A DNA stretch of 64,000 bases from Helicobacter salomonis. Its GTDB lineage: Bacteria > Campylobacterota > Campylobacteria > Campylobacterales > Helicobacteraceae. Below are positions 63,023 to 64,000 of the stretch, one piece after another. A program made the position numbers and the translations under genes. Position 1 is the first letter of the stretch. Each line of letters starts with the position of its first letter. The notes beneath the pieces were generated by a model. That model made no database searches, was not told the origin of the DNA, and worked only from the letters and a program-made list of their open reading frames with translations. The stretch is taken from assembly GCF_017979425.1 (NCBI RefSeq), contig NZ_JAERIS010000003.1:1-64000 (forward strand). Reading direction: 5' to 3'.

Positions 63023-64000
63023 TTAGCGCACATAATCTTGGATATGGTGGCCACTATAAAAAATATAATTGGCCTTTTGCATTTCGTAATTATTGAGTGA
63101 TTGATTGTAGATCACCTCTGCATCAAAACGGGTGCGCAGCGCCCTCAAGTAGGTTGTAAAATCTACCAAACTCGCGTTGTATTTTTTCTTGATACTCTCG
63201 TAAGAGAGAGTTGCAGATTTCAAGCTTGCTTCAGAGCTGCGGATTTTAGAGCGGGCCATGTCTAAAGATTTGCGATAAAGTTGTTCGTCTTTCTGCTGTT
63301 CTAGCTTTTTATAGGTGAGCGTTTTTTCTTGGGCGAGTTGGCCTAGACGCACATACTGCTTTTGTAAATTCAACCCAACATCGCTCAATAAATCCAAACT
63401 AATCACTAAAGATACCGTGTTTTGTTGGGTGGGGAAGAGGTTATCCAATCTATTGCCTATCGCAAAAGCAGGCTTTTGGATGTAGTATTGCCAATCATCT
63501 GTCAGATCAATGCTGGGATAGTAATTGAGTTGCTTATTCTGGTAGTGGATGGCCGTGATCTGTTCTCGAAGCGAGCGCAAATCAGCGCGCTCTCTAATTC
63601 CCAAATTGGGTTCTAAAATGGTGGTGCGTTTCAAAGAAGGAATTTTAGAATTAGTTAAATACTCTAAGGTGAGGCGGTTTTGTTCGATGGCAAACTCCAT
63701 GTCCGTGATATCATTCTGACTGAGTGCCCCCTGGGCCTTAGCACTTTCTAAATTGTCGATGGTAGTCAGTCCTTGGTCGAAAAGTTGACTGGTGCGCTTG
63801 ATATCCGCACGCAACTCAGCTAGCTTGCGTTTGAGTGCTACGAGCTGGGCCATGTTGTTGAAGTATTGGTAATATTGTTGCACCACTTGTAAATAGATGC
63901 TCTGTCTGGTGTATTCCATGCTGGCCAAGGTAGAACGATAGGTGGCGGATTTTTCCTTAACGCCATTGATTGTGCTAAAACCTTTAAAAAGGTTGAGATC
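63023..64000 (-). CDS. hefA: TolC-like outer-membrane efflux channel HefA (5' part outside window)
   Basis: Frame open from base 64000 (reads DLNLFKGFSTINGVKEKSAT) to the TAA at 63023: the C-terminal 325 residues of HefA, about two thirds of the protein. Repeated helical hairpins of OEP type are visible (DIKRTSQLFDQGLTTIDNLESAKAQ; YNASLVDFTTYLRALRTRFDAEV). The start and signal peptide lie beyond the window. It is the outer channel of the HefABC pump and precedes hefB. Confidence 0.94.
   Translation of the reverse strand, partial: DLNLFKGFSTINGVKEKSATYRSTLASMEYTRQSIYLQVVQQYYQYFNNMAQLVALKRKLAELRADIKRTSQLFDQGLTTIDNLESAKAQGALSQNDITDMEFAIEQNRLTLEYLTNSKIPSLKRTTILEPNLGIRERADLRSLREQITAIHYQNKQLNYYPSIDLTDDWQYYIQKPAFAIGNRLDNLFPTQQNTVSLVISLDLLSDVGLNLQKQYVRLGQLAQEKTLTYKKLEQQKDEQLYRKSLDMARSKIRSSEASLKSATLSYESIKKKYNASLVDFTTYLRALRTRFDAEVIYNQSLNNYEMQKANYIFYSGHHIQDYVR

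Overview
The window looks like chromosome of a gastric, non-pylori Helicobacter. Many proteins are close to H. pylori proteins (FlaA, EF-P, HefABC, HobA, OorDABC, CheZ, LptD). Small syntenic blocks also match the H. pylori 26695 order as I remember it, but the blocks are shuffled and the base composition looks less AT-rich than H. pylori. RavA-ViaA, an alginate-lyase-like enzyme and a LysA-chorismate mutase fusion also point away from H. pylori itself. I cannot name the species from sequence alone.

Layout. 0-0.5 kb: the 3' end of a TnpB transposon gene. 0.5-1.9 kb: glpE-like rhodanese, hemD and crcB. 1.9-5.2 kb: a membrane protein (minus), then a secreted PPIase, fba and efp (plus). 5.3-8.4 kb (minus): a 41-aa lipoprotein, thrS, infC, rpmI, rplT. 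8.5-16 kb (minus): a LysE exporter, then the envelope operon tatD-mltD-rlpA-lptC-lptA-engB-(mreD-like)-mrdA. 16-27.5 kb (plus): ribE-flhB2, oorDABC, the lysA/chorismate mutase fusion, a DUF2156 gene, pabB/C, ppsA, pepE.

27.6-30.6 kb is the accessory region: an orphan membrane protein, gene fragments around a small TnpB-derived element, a decayed coiled-coil gene and an alginate-lyase-like gene. 30.6-33.2 kb holds sdaA/sdaC. 33.3-38.8 kb: folP-holB-hobA-lysC-nudH and cytochrome c553 (minus), with hemW (plus). 38.8-44.1 kb: flaA with a sigma-28 promoter, then the fatty-acid cluster accA-fabF-acpP-(26-aa peptide)-fabG-rpsU. 44.2-47.5 kb (plus): tRNA-Arg(GCG), prfB, cheZ, a U32 peptidase. 47.5-50.8 kb (minus): viaA/ravA. 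50.9-55.5 kb: purD, an RDD protein, lptD and a phosphoribosyltransferase. 55.8-58.6 kb: recN and rqcH. 58.7-64 kb: the hefABC RND efflux operon plus an outer-membrane protein, with hefA cut by the window end.

Most of the window is housekeeping DNA in tightly overlapping operons (ATGA, TTGA and TAATG junctions). Several genes serve the envelope together: lptA, lptC and lptD in LPS transport; mltD, rlpA, mrdA and the MreD-like protein in cell-wall growth; hefABC in efflux. I found no CRISPR array, rRNA or intact prophage. The items most worth a second look are the LysA fusion, the TnpB remnant with an omega-RNA-like 3' end, the two tiny genes next to thrS and acpP, the C8 tract in cheZ, the alginate-lyase-like enzyme lacking its usual histidine, and ravA-viaA.
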